Source: Flexilinea sp.
GTDB lineage: Bacteria; Chloroflexota; Anaerolineae; Anaerolineales; Anaerolineaceae
NCBI GenBank assembly: GCA_026645735.1
Contig: JAPKMT010000019.1
Span: forward strand, 1 to 51,993
Reading direction: 5' to 3'
Length of the DNA stretch: 51,993 nucleotides
Positions 27,978-37,177 of this stretch are shown in pieces; the stretch's first letter is position 1; each line of letters begins with the position of its first letter. Below the pieces are notes generated by a model, which searched no databases, was not told the DNA's origin, and saw only the letters and a program-made list of their open reading frames with translations. The position numbers and the translations under genes are program-made.

Positions 27978-28480
27978 TTTTCCCCTTTTCATCCGTAGCA
28001 ATTAAGTCAGAATTTCGGCATTTTTTGAAACTTGATGGAATAATTCCAATCGATATATATTTTGTGGAGCACTTGAAAAAAAGATTTACCCTGCAAAAAA
28101 CTCTTTTTGTGTTGATTATGATGGCGCAAATGATTTCAACCAGATTAATAATATACCAGAACCTGTTGCCGCCGACAATGATAGAAATTTTGCCAGCAGT
28201 TCGCAATACAGACATATCCTTTGAATTCATTGAGAAGACATAACTCTTCTCATATTTTGTTTTGCTTGTAAATATCGGTTATCAAAAAAAAAAGAATATC
28301 CGATAAAATAAGATAATGCTCAGTTGGGATAATATCTGAAAACGCTGATAGATACGAAATAATCGATTTCGTTGTGACGAATCTGAATCAGTTAAGAATG
28401 AAATGCCCATCTTTATGCTTTACTCAAGATTTTTATTTTAAAAACGGATATTCTCTTTAGTCGTTAAGACAAATAATCAA
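27978..28480. other. Non-coding or decayed stretch between the GGDEF and kinase genes
   Basis: These 503 bases show open frames on both strands but none with a convincing ribosome binding site or recognisable domain. A minus-strand frame reads protein-like phrases broken by TAA codons, which could be an older decayed gene. The right end should hold the promoter of the histidine kinase gene. Confidence 0.4.
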
Positions 28481-31174
28481 ATGAGCCATAAGATAAACAA
28501 CAATAAGGACTTCTCCAAAATGTCAAACACACTCTGTGCTGATTTGAATGTGATTTCTGATTTGACTTTCCTGATATCTAAAGAAGGATTAATTCTGGAA
28601 GGCTCAGTAAATGGATGTAAATTCTTTTTGGATGAACCCCAATTATACGTCGGAAAACTCATTCAGGACGTTTTCCCGAGAGAATTTTCCGATCATTGCC
28701 TTTCATGGATTCAGATTGCACTGGAAACTAATAGAATTCAAACCTTTGACGATCTGTATGTAGCGGCCAGTCATAAATACTTTTTCCACGGTTGGATAAT
28801 TCCACATCTATCACAATTCAGTGTAACAATGATTCTTTTAGAATGTTCAGAACAGATGGTGATAAAAGAGAAATTTAAAGAGGTTGAAGAGAAGTATGTT
28901 CAATTGCAGCACGATTTGGATTTGCGGGCAAAAGAACAATCAGCTGAGTTTCTCGAATTCTATGAAAAAGCCCCAATTGGCTACCAATCGATCAACCATG
29001 ATGGCTTTTTTCGTATGATCAATGAGACTGAATTAATTTGGCTTGGTTACACACGCGATGAAGTGATTGGAAAGATGAAATTCAGTGATTTGCTGGATGA
29101 TTCTGGAAAGAAAAAATTTGAAAAGTATTACAAAGAATTTAAAGAAATTGGTACTGCGCATAATCATGAATATGAACTTTTTCGCAAAGATGGCAGTTCA
29201 TTTCCAATCCTGATCAACAGTACAGCGATCTATGATCACCAGAGAGATTTTTTGTACAGCCGCTCAACAGTTTTTGATAACTCTGAAAAAAAAGCTGTAG
29301 AGGAAGAACTTCGTAAAGTGAATCATTTTTATGAAATCGCATCTCTTTTATCAAAGTCGGGATATTGGTTTATTCCTTTAGATAGAAAAGAAGTGTATTT
29401 TGCATCAGATCCAGTAATTGAAATTCTCGGTGAGGAACTTCGGGAGGATCACTGTTATCATCTGGAAAATCAATGGCTATTAAATGCAAAGCTGGGCGAC
29501 ATGAAACTGGCATTGGATGCAATACAGGTTATTCAGGATACAATTGCCGGCCTTCGGGATACCTATGATATCGAATATATTTATAGACGACCCCTGGATG
29601 GAAGAAAAATTTGGATTCATGAAATTGGGGATACTTTATGCGATGCTAACGGTACTCGTGTCTTCATAACAGGTGTTCTTCAAGACATAACGCATCAGAA
29701 AAGGATGGAAGAAGACCTTAGTGCAGCAAAAGAAGCTGCAGAAACCGCAAATAAGGCAAAAAGTGTTTTTCTGGCGAATATGAGCCATGAAATCAGAACT
29801 CCGATGAATGCCATATTAGGTTTTTGCCAGATTTTGCAGAAAAATCAGGAATTGGATGAAAAAAGCCGTTCGTATCTGGAAATTATCAGTCGGTCTGGTG
29901 AACATTTGTTATCTCTGATCAACGAAATATTGGAGATGTCAAAAATTGAAGCAGGGCATTTAGACATTCACCCGACTCATTTTAATCTCATTGTACTCCT
30001 CCAGAATATTCAAAAAATGTTTCAACAGAAGATGGATTCGAAAAATCTGTCACTCGATTTGGAAATTTATCCCGGAACAACAGAAATAATCTATTCTGAC
30101 GAGAATAAAATCACGGAAATATTAATCAATCTGTTGGGGAACGCTTATAAATTTACATCCTTCGGAGGAATAAAAGTTCGTTGCAGGACTGAAACAAATC
30201 AAGACAGAAAGGGTTTGCATGAAATTACTCTTTTTATTGATGTGGAAGACACTGGTATAGGAATTTCACCCGAAGAAATTCCTTCTATATTTGAACCTTT
30301 TGAACAAACCAGTGCTGGTAAACAGATCTCAGGTGGAACAGGCCTTGGATTGGCTATCAGCTTGAATTATGCGCGTATGTTAGGTGGTGATATTACCATA
30401 ACCAGCTCTCAAAGTGTAGGCAGCTGTTTTCACGTCAGACTTGTTGTACAGGGAAGTGAAAAAGAAGAAATCATAGAATCCCTTAAAAAAGTTTCTGGGA
30501 GCCGATTACTGAAACTTAAACCGGGATTAAAAGCGTTTCAGATTTTGATTGTTGATGACAATGAAGAGAATCGCCTTGTGCTTAAAGAATTTTTAGAATT
30601 AGCAGGATTTGCGACACATTGTGTAAAGGATGGACGAGATGCGATTCAAGCAGTAAAAGAACAAAGACCTGATTTGATCTTCATCGATTTAAGAATGCCG
30701 GGTTGTGATGGTTTTGAAACATCCAAGAAAATACTTGCGATGGAAGAGGGAAAGAATATCCCGATCATTGCGATGACTGCGACTATCCATGATCTTGACC
30801 GACGCGAAATTAATGAATCGGGAATCCTGGATTTAATCAGCAAACCGTTTCAGGAAAAACAATTGTTTACCAAGATGGAAGATATCTTTGGAAAAATTTT
30901 TGATGATGAGGAAATTGCTGATGACCGAAGAGAGCAGGATTTGTGGGATAATAAAAAATTAACATCAATTCCAATTGATGGAATACCAAAAGAATTAAAG
31001 GAGCATCTGATTTCTGCAACTTCAAAAGCGCGATTCGACCAATTAATGGAATATATCGATCAAGTCGATTCATATTCTCCGCCTACCAGCCAGCTACTTT
31101 GGATTCTGGCAAGAGAGTATCGATACGAAGATATATTAAGTATATTTAGAGAAGGTATTACCAATGACGATTGA
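28481..31174 (+). CDS. Hybrid sensor histidine kinase, PAS-PAS-PAS-HisKA-HATPase-REC
   Basis: The 897 residues hold two or three PAS-type sensor domains (about 25-110, 160-270 and 290-405). A coiled-coil linker leads to HisKA with the phospho-acceptor His436 in NMSHEIRTPMNAILG. HATPase_c follows, with NLLGNAYKFT, DTGIGISPEEI and GGTGLGLAIS. The receiver domain starts LIVDDNEENR and has Asp736 in FIDLRMPGCDG and SKPF. The last 100 residues are undefined. No membrane segment is visible, so it probably senses a cytoplasmic cue. An ATG at 28520, ten bases after AAGGA, is an alternative start. It overlaps the response regulator gene by 11 bases and probably phosphorylates that protein. Confidence 0.9.
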   Translation: MSHKINNNKDFSKMSNTLCADLNVISDLTFLISKEGLILEGSVNGCKFFLDEPQLYVGKLIQDVFPREFSDHCLSWIQIALETNRIQTFDDLYVAASHKYFFHGWIIPHLSQFSVTMILLECSEQMVIKEKFKEVEEKYVQLQHDLDLRAKEQSAEFLEFYEKAPIGYQSINHDGFFRMINETELIWLGYTRDEVIGKMKFSDLLDDSGKKKFEKYYKEFKEIGTAHNHEYELFRKDGSSFPILINSTAIYDHQRDFLYSRSTVFDNSEKKAVEEELRKVNHFYEIASLLSKSGYWFIPLDRKEVYFASDPVIEILGEELREDHCYHLENQWLLNAKLGDMKLALDAIQVIQDTIAGLRDTYDIEYIYRRPLDGRKIWIHEIGDTLCDANGTRVFITGVLQDITHQKRMEEDLSAAKEAAETANKAKSVFLANMSHEIRTPMNAILGFCQILQKNQELDEKSRSYLEIISRSGEHLLSLINEILEMSKIEAGHLDIHPTHFNLIVLLQNIQKMFQQKMDSKNLSLDLEIYPGTTEIIYSDENKITEILINLLGNAYKFTSFGGIKVRCRTETNQDRKGLHEITLFIDVEDTGIGISPEEIPSIFEPFEQTSAGKQISGGTGLGLAISLNYARMLGGDITITSSQSVGSCFHVRLVVQGSEKEEIIESLKKVSGSRLLKLKPGLKAFQILIVDDNEENRLVLKEFLELAGFATHCVKDGRDAIQAVKEQRPDLIFIDLRMPGCDGFETSKKILAMEEGKNIPIIAMTATIHDLDRREINESGILDLISKPFQEKQLFTKMEDIFGKIFDDEEIADDRREQDLWDNKKLTSIPIDGIPKELKEHLISATSKARFDQLMEYIDQVDSYSPPTSQLLWILAREYRYEDILSIFREGITNDD

Positions 31175-32237
31175 CCCCATACTGATAAATCAGAATTCGA
31201 ATATCTTGATTGTTGATGACACAATTGAAAATCTCACTTTATTGGCGAGGATGCTGAAGGATTGCGGGTATGTCGCCAGACCTGTTCCAAATGGCCGTTT
31301 GGCTTTACAGGCGGCAAGAGGAGAAAAACCGGACTTGATATTGCTGGATATTACGATGCCTGAGATGGATGGCTATGAAATCTGCAGGCAAATGAAACAA
31401 GATCCTTTTTTGAAAGACATTCCAATTTTATTTATCAGCGCACTGACTCAAACATTGGAAAAAGTAAAAGCTTTTGAGGCCGGAGGTGTGGATTACATCA
31501 GTAAGCCATTTCAATTTGAAGAGGTAAAAGCGCGTGTGGAAACGCATCTGCATCTACACAAACTTCAACTCGGGCTGGAAGACCAGGTTGAGCGACAAGT
31601 CAAGGAAATCGTTGAACTGCAGATGGGTATGATTTTTGGCCTGGCGAAATTAACAGAAGCACGAGATAGGGACACAGGCAGGCATCTGGAACGAATACAA
31701 ATTTTATGCAGAAGATTTTCTGAGGAACTCCGGAAAAATCCTCTGTTTTCAAATCAAATCGATGATAAATTTTGCGATATGATTTTCCATGCCAGTCCAC
31801 TGCATGATATTGGGAAAGTGGCAATAGAAGATAAAATTTTATTGAAACCAGGGAAACTGACAACGGAAGAATTTGAAAAAATGAAGCAGCACACGATCAT
31901 AGGTGCAACTACGCTGGAAGAAGTTCAATATCGTTTCCCCAATAATGAATTCCTGAATATGGGAATCCGAATTGCGCGATGGCATCACGAAAAATGGGAT
32001 GGCACAGGATATCCAGATGGATTATCCGGAGTATCGATCCCGATATGCGCACGAATCATGACAATTGTTGATGTTTACGATGCTGTTCGATCAAAACGCG
32101 TTTATAAAGATCCAGTACCTCATGAGGAAGCCTGTGAAATTATCCTGAGTGAACGGGGTACACATTTCGATCCGGCAGTCATTGATGTATTTATTCAACT
32201 GCAAAACGAATTAGATCATATTTGGAAAAATCAGTAA
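31164..32237 (+). CDS. Response regulator, REC-HD-GYP c-di-GMP phosphodiesterase (RpfG-like)
   Basis: The 357 residues join a receiver domain to an HD-GYP domain that degrades c-di-GMP. The receiver has VDDTIENL, phospho-acceptor Asp62 in LLDITMPEMDG, and SKPF. The HD-GYP half has SPLHDIGKVAIEDKIL (His214, Asp215), WHHEKWDGTGYPDGLSG and VDVYDAVRSKRVYK. The metal and substrate residues are all present, so it should be active. The start overlaps the kinase's last codons. This kinase-regulator pair lies back to back with the broken GGDEF gene. A terminator follows. Confidence 0.92.
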   Translation: MTIDPILINQNSNILIVDDTIENLTLLARMLKDCGYVARPVPNGRLALQAARGEKPDLILLDITMPEMDGYEICRQMKQDPFLKDIPILFISALTQTLEKVKAFEAGGVDYISKPFQFEEVKARVETHLHLHKLQLGLEDQVERQVKEIVELQMGMIFGLAKLTEARDRDTGRHLERIQILCRRFSEELRKNPLFSNQIDDKFCDMIFHASPLHDIGKVAIEDKILLKPGKLTTEEFEKMKQHTIIGATTLEEVQYRFPNNEFLNMGIRIARWHHEKWDGTGYPDGLSGVSIPICARIMTIVDVYDAVRSKRVYKDPVPHEEACEIILSERGTHFDPAVIDVFIQLQNELDHIWKNQ

Positions 32238-32256
32238 AAAAATGAATCAAAACTTC

Positions 32257-32284
32257 AATAAATCGAAACCCCGATTTATTTTTT
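32257..32284 (+). terminator. Intrinsic terminator of the kinase/HD-GYP operon
   Basis: AATAAATCG (32257-32265) pairs with CGATTTATT (32272-32280), followed by TTTT. Confidence 0.7.
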
Positions 32285-32396
32285 GATTAAATCGATAACA
32301 GCGGATAATTCTTACTTTATTCTGGATCGCAGCTACTGAAAAGAGAAGGCGGATTTATTTTTATTTTAAATAACTCTGTATTCAATCTCAGAATAA

Positions 32397-32510
32397 TTAG
32401 AGTTCCTGATACCAACGAATCCATTCTCCTAAAGTTTGATTACTGATCTCTTTTGCTCGAATAAGTAATTCTTCCGATGAAAATGCAAAAAAACGATCCG
32501 AAAAAACCAA
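32397..32510 (-). other. Short protein-like remnant
   Basis: Within the 628-base region 32238-32865, one minus-strand frame of 37 codons reads like a real protein (SSEELLIRAKEISNQTLGEW). It begins only at a TTG with no ribosome binding site and has a stop just upstream. The phrase is faintly like the MutH N-terminus, but that is weak. It is more likely a leftover of a lost gene than a working one. The remaining bases hold two terminators and AT-rich sequence. Confidence 0.3.
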
Positions 32511-32794
32511 TCAATTTTTTAAATTCGTTAATCGATGGCTGTATCGAATGATTCCGAGGATGATAAAATGCACTGATAATCTTGACTTGCGTTATAAATC
32601 ACTTAGAAAACCTTTTAATTCATTTGTTTTTTAGCTATGTATTTAAAAAATATAAAAAATTACTCCAGATTTGAGAAAACCTGCATGTGCTTGTATGAGA
32701 TTCCATGAATCACTTGAAAATGAAATTTTTATGGGTCGGTAGGCTTTTTTTTATATACAACGATTTATTTTAAAACCTGTCATAAAAAACGAAA

Positions 32795-32822
32795 GAGGCT
32801 GTCAAAAGCATGAGACAGCCTC
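32795..32822 (-). terminator. Intrinsic terminator of the tct operon
   Basis: GAGGCTGTC (32795-32803) pairs perfectly with GACAGCCTC (32814-32822). On the minus strand the hairpin is followed by TTTCGTTTTTTATG. It lies about 44 bases beyond the tctC stop. Confidence 0.9.
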
Positions 32823-32865
32823 CTAATTTTGAACAATAAATTTTCCGCTCAAAAGCAAAAAATTA

Positions 32866-33837
32866 TTATCCGCCTAATTCCATCTTCGAAAGTAAATCTG
32901 AGAAAAATACTGTTTGATCAGCAACGAATTTAGTAAAATCCGTACTATTCTTATAATTGACAACCATTCCGCGCTGGCTGATGAAATCTTTGAATTCCTG
33001 AGAAGCTGTTGCTTTTTCAACAGAGGCGCTTAACTTTTCCATAACATCCGCAGGAGTTCCTTTCGGTACACCTAATCCACCCCAACCGCCTATTACGACT
33101 TCGAAACCGCTTTCTTTCATGGTGGGGACATCCGGCATGTTCGGATCGCGTTCTTCTGTCATGATCGCCAGAATCTTCAGTTTTCCGGCTTCGACACCTG
33201 AAAGAACTTCACCGGCATTAACAGTCACGGCATTAATATGTCCACCCATCAGAGCGGTCACTGCCGGAGCTGCCCCGTCGAATGGAATATGGTTGAATTT
33301 GGCTCCGGAAACCTGTTCCAGATATGTGGCAGCAATATGCCAGATGGAACCTGCACCGGAATTACCAATAGTGACTTCACCCGGATGAGCTAATGCGTAA
33401 TCAACGAATTCTTTGACAGTATTATACGGTGCGTCCACAGCAACGGTTAAAGCTGAAGGAACGAGTGTGAGTTGTCCAATATAATCAAAATCGTCGGATT
33501 TCAGATCAGAAAGTTTCAATGTTTCATGCATGACAATTTCGACCGGGATATAGCTGATTGTATAGCCATCGGGTTTTGCAGCACGAACTTCTGACATTCC
33601 AACACCACCTGAACCGCCGGGTTTGTTTACAACCAAAATTGTTTGTCCTAGCGCTTCTTGCATACCAGTTGCGACAATTCTGGAAGTCATATCTGAAGCC
33701 CCTCCTGCGTTGTAGGGGACAACGATCGTGATCTCGTGATCCGGATAATCTGCAGCAAATACACTGCTAAAACCAGAAAGCACAAGCATACCGAAAACAA
33801 CAACTAAAAAGAGAACAAATAACTTACTGTTTTTCAT
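32866..33837 (-). CDS. tctC: Tripartite tricarboxylate transporter substrate-binding protein (TctC/Bug family)
   Basis: TctC proteins bind an organic acid outside the membrane and pass it to the TctA-TctB permease. The 323 residues begin with a signal peptide (about 1-28, cleavage after SSVFA). The Bug-family start DYPDHEITIVVPYNAGGASD follows, then NKPGGSGGVGMSEV and TVGNSGAGSIWHI-like segments. Ligand cannot be inferred; members bind citrate, tartrate, aromatic acids and others. The start at 33837 follows GGAGAGG at good spacing; an in-frame start 12 codons upstream is less likely. No lipobox cysteine is visible, so it looks like a soluble rather than a lipid-anchored binding protein. Confidence 0.9.
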   Translation of the reverse strand: MKNSKLFVLFLVVVFGMLVLSGFSSVFAADYPDHEITIVVPYNAGGASDMTSRIVATGMQEALGQTILVVNKPGGSGGVGMSEVRAAKPDGYTISYIPVEIVMHETLKLSDLKSDDFDYIGQLTLVPSALTVAVDAPYNTVKEFVDYALAHPGEVTIGNSGAGSIWHIAATYLEQVSGAKFNHIPFDGAAPAVTALMGGHINAVTVNAGEVLSGVEAGKLKILAIMTEERDPNMPDVPTMKESGFEVVIGGWGGLGVPKGTPADVMEKLSASVEKATASQEFKDFISQRGMVVNYKNSTDFTKFVADQTVFFSDLLSKMELGG

Positions 33838-33900
33838 ATAATCCTCTCCAAATAAAAAGATTTTGCTTAGCAACAGGCTCGATTGCCTGATACTTAAAAA

Positions 33901-35406
33901 TTACTCATCGTCCGAAGTTAAAAATCTGGACTTTTTGTTCGAATATTCCGCAAATAAGCTGGCAATCAGGATGATGACGCTGAGGATAAGGAGTGTCATA
34001 CAAATTGGACTGTTATACAAACCGGAAAGTCCCTTATTAATCTTGATCGATTGCAGAATTGATCGTTCCATCATTTCACTTAGTACAAAGACCAGTGCAA
34101 TAGGAGCCATCGGAATATCCAATTTTTTCAGCAGATAACCGATTACACCGCAGACCAGCATGATACCGACTTCGAACATACTATTACTGACGGTATAAGC
34201 TCCGAGAATTGCAACAATCAGAACAACCGGATAGAGCATTTTATTTGGGATTTGAGCTACTTTTGCCCAAACATTGGCTAATGGGACATTCATAATGAGC
34301 AGAATGACATTGCCAACAAACATACTGGCGATTGTGCCCCATACAACAATCGGATTTTCAATAAAGAGGGTTGGTCCCGGTGTAAGGCCATGAAGCATGA
34401 AAGCGCCCATCAGAATCGCAATGGTCGGTGAACATGGGATGCCAAGTGTGAAGAGTGGGATCATCGCGCCACCAACATATGAATTATTAGCGGTTTCAGG
34501 CCCTGCTACGCCTTCTGGAATTCCAGTACCAAATTTTTCCGGATGCTTTGACAATCTTTTTTCCATTGAATAGGAAATTAATGCCGGTATAGCCGAACTG
34601 GTTCCGGGGATTAATCCCATGAAGAATCCCAAAAAACTGCCGCGAATGATGGATCCGATCGTTGGTCCCCATTCCCCTTTTCTTAATTTCGAAGAAGCGA
34701 CACTGGAGACTTTGTTTGTCTGGGAAAGATTTTCCATTCCCACTAAAATTTCTGACAGGCCAAATAATCCCATACAAATCGTTACGATGCTTAAACCACC
34801 AACTAACTGATTCGATCCCAGGGTAAACCTTACTGCTCCGGAAACTGTATCCATTCCAACCAATGCAAGCAGAAGCCCGATAAAGATTGAAACCAGCCCG
34901 CGGATCAACGATTTCCCCATCAGACCGACTACCATGCACATACCAAAAACAAGCAGCGCAAACATTTCGGATGGGCCAAATTTCAGCGCCCAATCCGCAA
35001 GCGGCGGAGCCAGCAATACTAAACCAAAGATTGAAAGGATACCGCCAACAAAAGATCCATAAGCTGCGACTTTCAATGCGACGCCGGCTCTGCCCTGTTT
35101 AGCCAGAGGGTAACCGTCCAGGCAAGTGACCACTGATGCGGCTTCTCCCGGTGTGTTGATTAGAACGGATGTGATTGTTCCGCCATACATCCCGCCATAA
35201 TAGATACCGCAAAGCATAATAATGGCTGATACCGGAGACATTCCATAGGTGAGCGGAATTAATAGCGCCGTGGCTTCTGTGGGACCGATTCCCGGAAGGA
35301 CACCTACGAGCATACCGACTGCGCAACCAATGAAACAATACAGAATGTTCATCGGAGAAATTGCAACCGCCAATCCTTGCATTAAACTTCCAAGTGATTC
35401 AATCAT
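33901..35406 (-). CDS. tctA: Tripartite tricarboxylate transporter large permease TctA
   Basis: The 501 residues are a polytopic membrane protein with about 12 helices. It begins in the TctA manner (IGCAVGMLVGVLPGIGPTEA, where the glycine-rich signature lies) and continues LLIPLTYGMSPVSAIIMLCG, YYGGMYGGTITSVLINTPGE and LGLIPGTSSAIPALISYSME-like repeats. It is the channel subunit of a sodium- or proton-driven carboxylate uptake system. It is 63 bases from tctC and 12 bases from tctB on the same strand. Nothing looks broken. Confidence 0.93.
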   Translation of the reverse strand: MIESLGSLMQGLAVAISPMNILYCFIGCAVGMLVGVLPGIGPTEATALLIPLTYGMSPVSAIIMLCGIYYGGMYGGTITSVLINTPGEAASVVTCLDGYPLAKQGRAGVALKVAAYGSFVGGILSIFGLVLLAPPLADWALKFGPSEMFALLVFGMCMVVGLMGKSLIRGLVSIFIGLLLALVGMDTVSGAVRFTLGSNQLVGGLSIVTICMGLFGLSEILVGMENLSQTNKVSSVASSKLRKGEWGPTIGSIIRGSFLGFFMGLIPGTSSAIPALISYSMEKRLSKHPEKFGTGIPEGVAGPETANNSYVGGAMIPLFTLGIPCSPTIAILMGAFMLHGLTPGPTLFIENPIVVWGTIASMFVGNVILLIMNVPLANVWAKVAQIPNKMLYPVVLIVAILGAYTVSNSMFEVGIMLVCGVIGYLLKKLDIPMAPIALVFVLSEMMERSILQSIKINKGLSGLYNSPICMTLLILSVIILIASLFAEYSNKKSRFLTSDDE

Positions 35407-35418
35407 TTTCTGTCTCCT

Positions 35419-35907
35419 TTAAAATCCCCACGCATTTATTGGCAAAGGAACTGAAAATGCTTTCTTAAAGATAAGAAAACAGATCACGGTTATTAGAGTG
35501 GCATAAATTATGGATTTGGACAACGTGTACTGTTTGATAAAAATGCTGAAAAGCATCAAACTTCCGGCAATAACAAAACCAGTATACGGCGCAATTACGG
35601 TAAATAGCACGATTGATGCAACCACCAGGAGGACATTTCCGATTCCCTTAGCTCCGGGAAAAGCATCTTCAAAACTGAACTTTTCTCTGATAACTGAGGT
35701 GAGAGAATAGATGACACCTGTAATAAACGCTAAGATTGACACCCATCTGGGGAAGAATCCTGGTCCAATTCCAAATTTCGTGTGGTATGGATAATCAAAT
35801 GAAGTGATCAAAAAATACAGAGAAAACAGGATAAACAGAATGCTGAAAAAAAACGCTGCATTTTGTTTTTTTAACCAGGAAGCGAATCTTGTTATTTGTT
35901 TTTCCAT
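35419..35907 (-). CDS. tctB: Tripartite tricarboxylate transporter small permease TctB
   Basis: The 162 residues have four membrane segments (AAFFFSILFILFSLYFLITS, FPRWVSILAFITGVIYSLTS, LVVASIVLFTVIAPYTGFVI, SIIYATLITVICFLIFKKAF) and the TctB phrase YPYHTKFGIGPGFFPRW. The start at 35907 follows AAAGGA. A longer frame upstream (to 36000) would add 31 polar residues and overlap the aldolase gene, so it is rejected. It is the poorly conserved small subunit that pairs with TctA. Confidence 0.88.
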   Translation of the reverse strand: MEKQITRFASWLKKQNAAFFFSILFILFSLYFLITSFDYPYHTKFGIGPGFFPRWVSILAFITGVIYSLTSVIREKFSFEDAFPGAKGIGNVLLVVASIVLFTVIAPYTGFVIAGSLMLFSIFIKQYTLSKSIIYATLITVICFLIFKKAFSVPLPINAWGF

Positions 35908-35962
35908 ATGACTATCCTTTCTTTCGCTGAAAAAAATTATAGATGGATCATACGATTTTCGA

Positions 35963-36868
35963 TCATAAAAACAAGTTTTCTTCTTTAAGGAATGATTCAA
36001 GCTTGATTTTTAGAACAGGTAATTGAGTGGACTCAAGATCCAGCAAAGGTTTACGCATATGACCTCCGCGAATACCACGCATCGTGAGCAGATTCTTGAA
36101 AATCGACATGTCACCGCCATATTGAAGGAATTCACAATGTTTGGATGCGATAAATTGCTCTTTTCGAGCTTCATCATATTTGCCTTCCGAAAAGTATCGG
36201 TAAACGTTCACAAAAGCTTCCGGCATTGGGCCGGAACATCCTGATACGGTTCCATCAGCACCCATCATCAGGCAAGGGAAGAATAAATCATCAGCACCGA
36301 CAACTACAGAAAAATTACCATTTCTGACAGTCAGGTACTGAACAATTCTGCGGACATCCCGATAACTGTACTTCACACCAATTACTTGCGGGCATGCGTC
36401 GGCAATTTTATTCATCAAATCCACAGAGACATCGTTGGTTGAACATTGTGGAATTACGTATACATAAACCGGAAAATCATTTGGAAGAGCCGCACAAATA
36501 TCCACATAGTATTGAAGAATTGCTCGATCATTTGCTCCAAAATACGATGGCGTTACAACACCAACGCCATCAGCTCCAATCGAATGAGCATGCTGGCAGA
36601 GGCGGATCGTATCCGTTAAATTCATTGCACCGCAGTGTATGAATACAGTCACTCTGCCGGAGGCTTTTCTGACAACTGTTTCTGCCGTTTTTTCTCGTTC
36701 TTCAACTGACATCAGATACATTTCACCGGTGGTTCCGCATGGATACAGACAATTTACACCTTTTTCAATCAAAAATTCTGTTTGCTGTTCCAGCGCTTCA
36801 ATGTCAACCTGGTCATTTTCATCAAAAGGAGTTGTCATTGCTGTAATTACACCAAATAGTTTTTTCAT
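35963..36868 (-). CDS. DapA-like (dihydrodipicolinate synthase/NAL family) aldolase
   Basis: The 301 residues are a class I aldolase TIM barrel. Visible are CGTTGEMYLMS (Thr46/Thr47), the catalytic Tyr137 in VYVYVIP and the Schiff-base Lys166 in GVKYSYRDV. Members make or split pyruvate-containing compounds. The usual YNxP motif reads YVIP, so it is not a classical DapA. The location at the head of the tct operon, beside an IclR regulator, suggests it acts on the transported acid or its product rather than in lysine synthesis. The ribosome binding site AGAGGAAA precedes the ATG. Confidence 0.83.
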   Translation of the reverse strand: MKKLFGVITAMTTPFDENDQVDIEALEQQTEFLIEKGVNCLYPCGTTGEMYLMSVEEREKTAETVVRKASGRVTVFIHCGAMNLTDTIRLCQHAHSIGADGVGVVTPSYFGANDRAILQYYVDICAALPNDFPVYVYVIPQCSTNDVSVDLMNKIADACPQVIGVKYSYRDVRRIVQYLTVRNGNFSVVVGADDLFFPCLMMGADGTVSGCSGPMPEAFVNVYRYFSEGKYDEARKEQFIASKHCEFLQYGGDMSIFKNLLTMRGIRGGHMRKPLLDLESTQLPVLKIKLESFLKEENLFL

Positions 36869-36906
36869 GCTTTCCTCTGAAAGTTTCAGGATATTAACGC
36901 CACTTG

Positions 36907-36921
36907 TTCAGTAATACTGAA
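36907..36921. promoter_or_regulatory. Palindromic operator, aldolase/tct promoter side
   Basis: TTCAGTAATACTGAA is a perfect 15-base palindrome, about 25-40 bases downstream of the predicted aldolase start point. A related site is at 37083. IclR-family regulators bind sites of this size, so the divergent IclR protein is the likely partner. Confidence 0.55.
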
Positions 36922-36951
36922 TTAAGTTCGTTATTTATGAATTTGAGTTTT

Positions 36952-36980
36952 ATGTTACTGCGAATTTATTATCCCGTCAA
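36952..36980 (-). promoter_or_regulatory. Predicted sigma-70 promoter of the aldolase-tct operon
   Basis: On the minus strand TTGACG (36975-36980) and TAACAT (36952-36957) are 17 bases apart. The start point would be near 36945, upstream of the palindrome. Confidence 0.45.
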
Positions 36981-37079
36981 TTATTACAATTGGCATGAGA
37001 AAAACATGATCTTGATACTATTTATTAAATTATGATGGGATCAGGTTATAATCCATTTCAAACCCATAATTTCTGAACC

Positions 37080-37108
37080 TTGTTCGACAATACTGAATAT
37101 GGTATTAT
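37080..37108 (+). promoter_or_regulatory. Predicted sigma-70 promoter of the IclR gene
   Basis: TTGTTC (37080-37085) and TATTAT (37103-37108) are 17 bases apart. The second operator lies across the -35 box and spacer, which fits self-repression. Confidence 0.5.
37083..37097. promoter_or_regulatory. Second operator, IclR promoter side
   Basis: TTCGACAATACTGAA matches the palindrome at 36907 at 12 of 15 bases; the right half is identical and the left half has drifted. Confidence 0.5.
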
Positions 37109-37177
37109 ATTTACAGTTGAATAAATTATCGTAATAATTGATAAAAATTAGTTTATTTTTTCCGGTGAGGCAATCTA

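Noticed and set aside
27802..28230. Minus-strand 142-codon open frame
   Set aside because: It overlaps the PAS-GGDEF reading frame, which has clear homology, and has no recognisable domain of its own.
34496..34993. 165-codon open frame inside the tctA gene
   Set aside because: It is in another frame of a well-conserved permease; the composition is that of a shadow frame.
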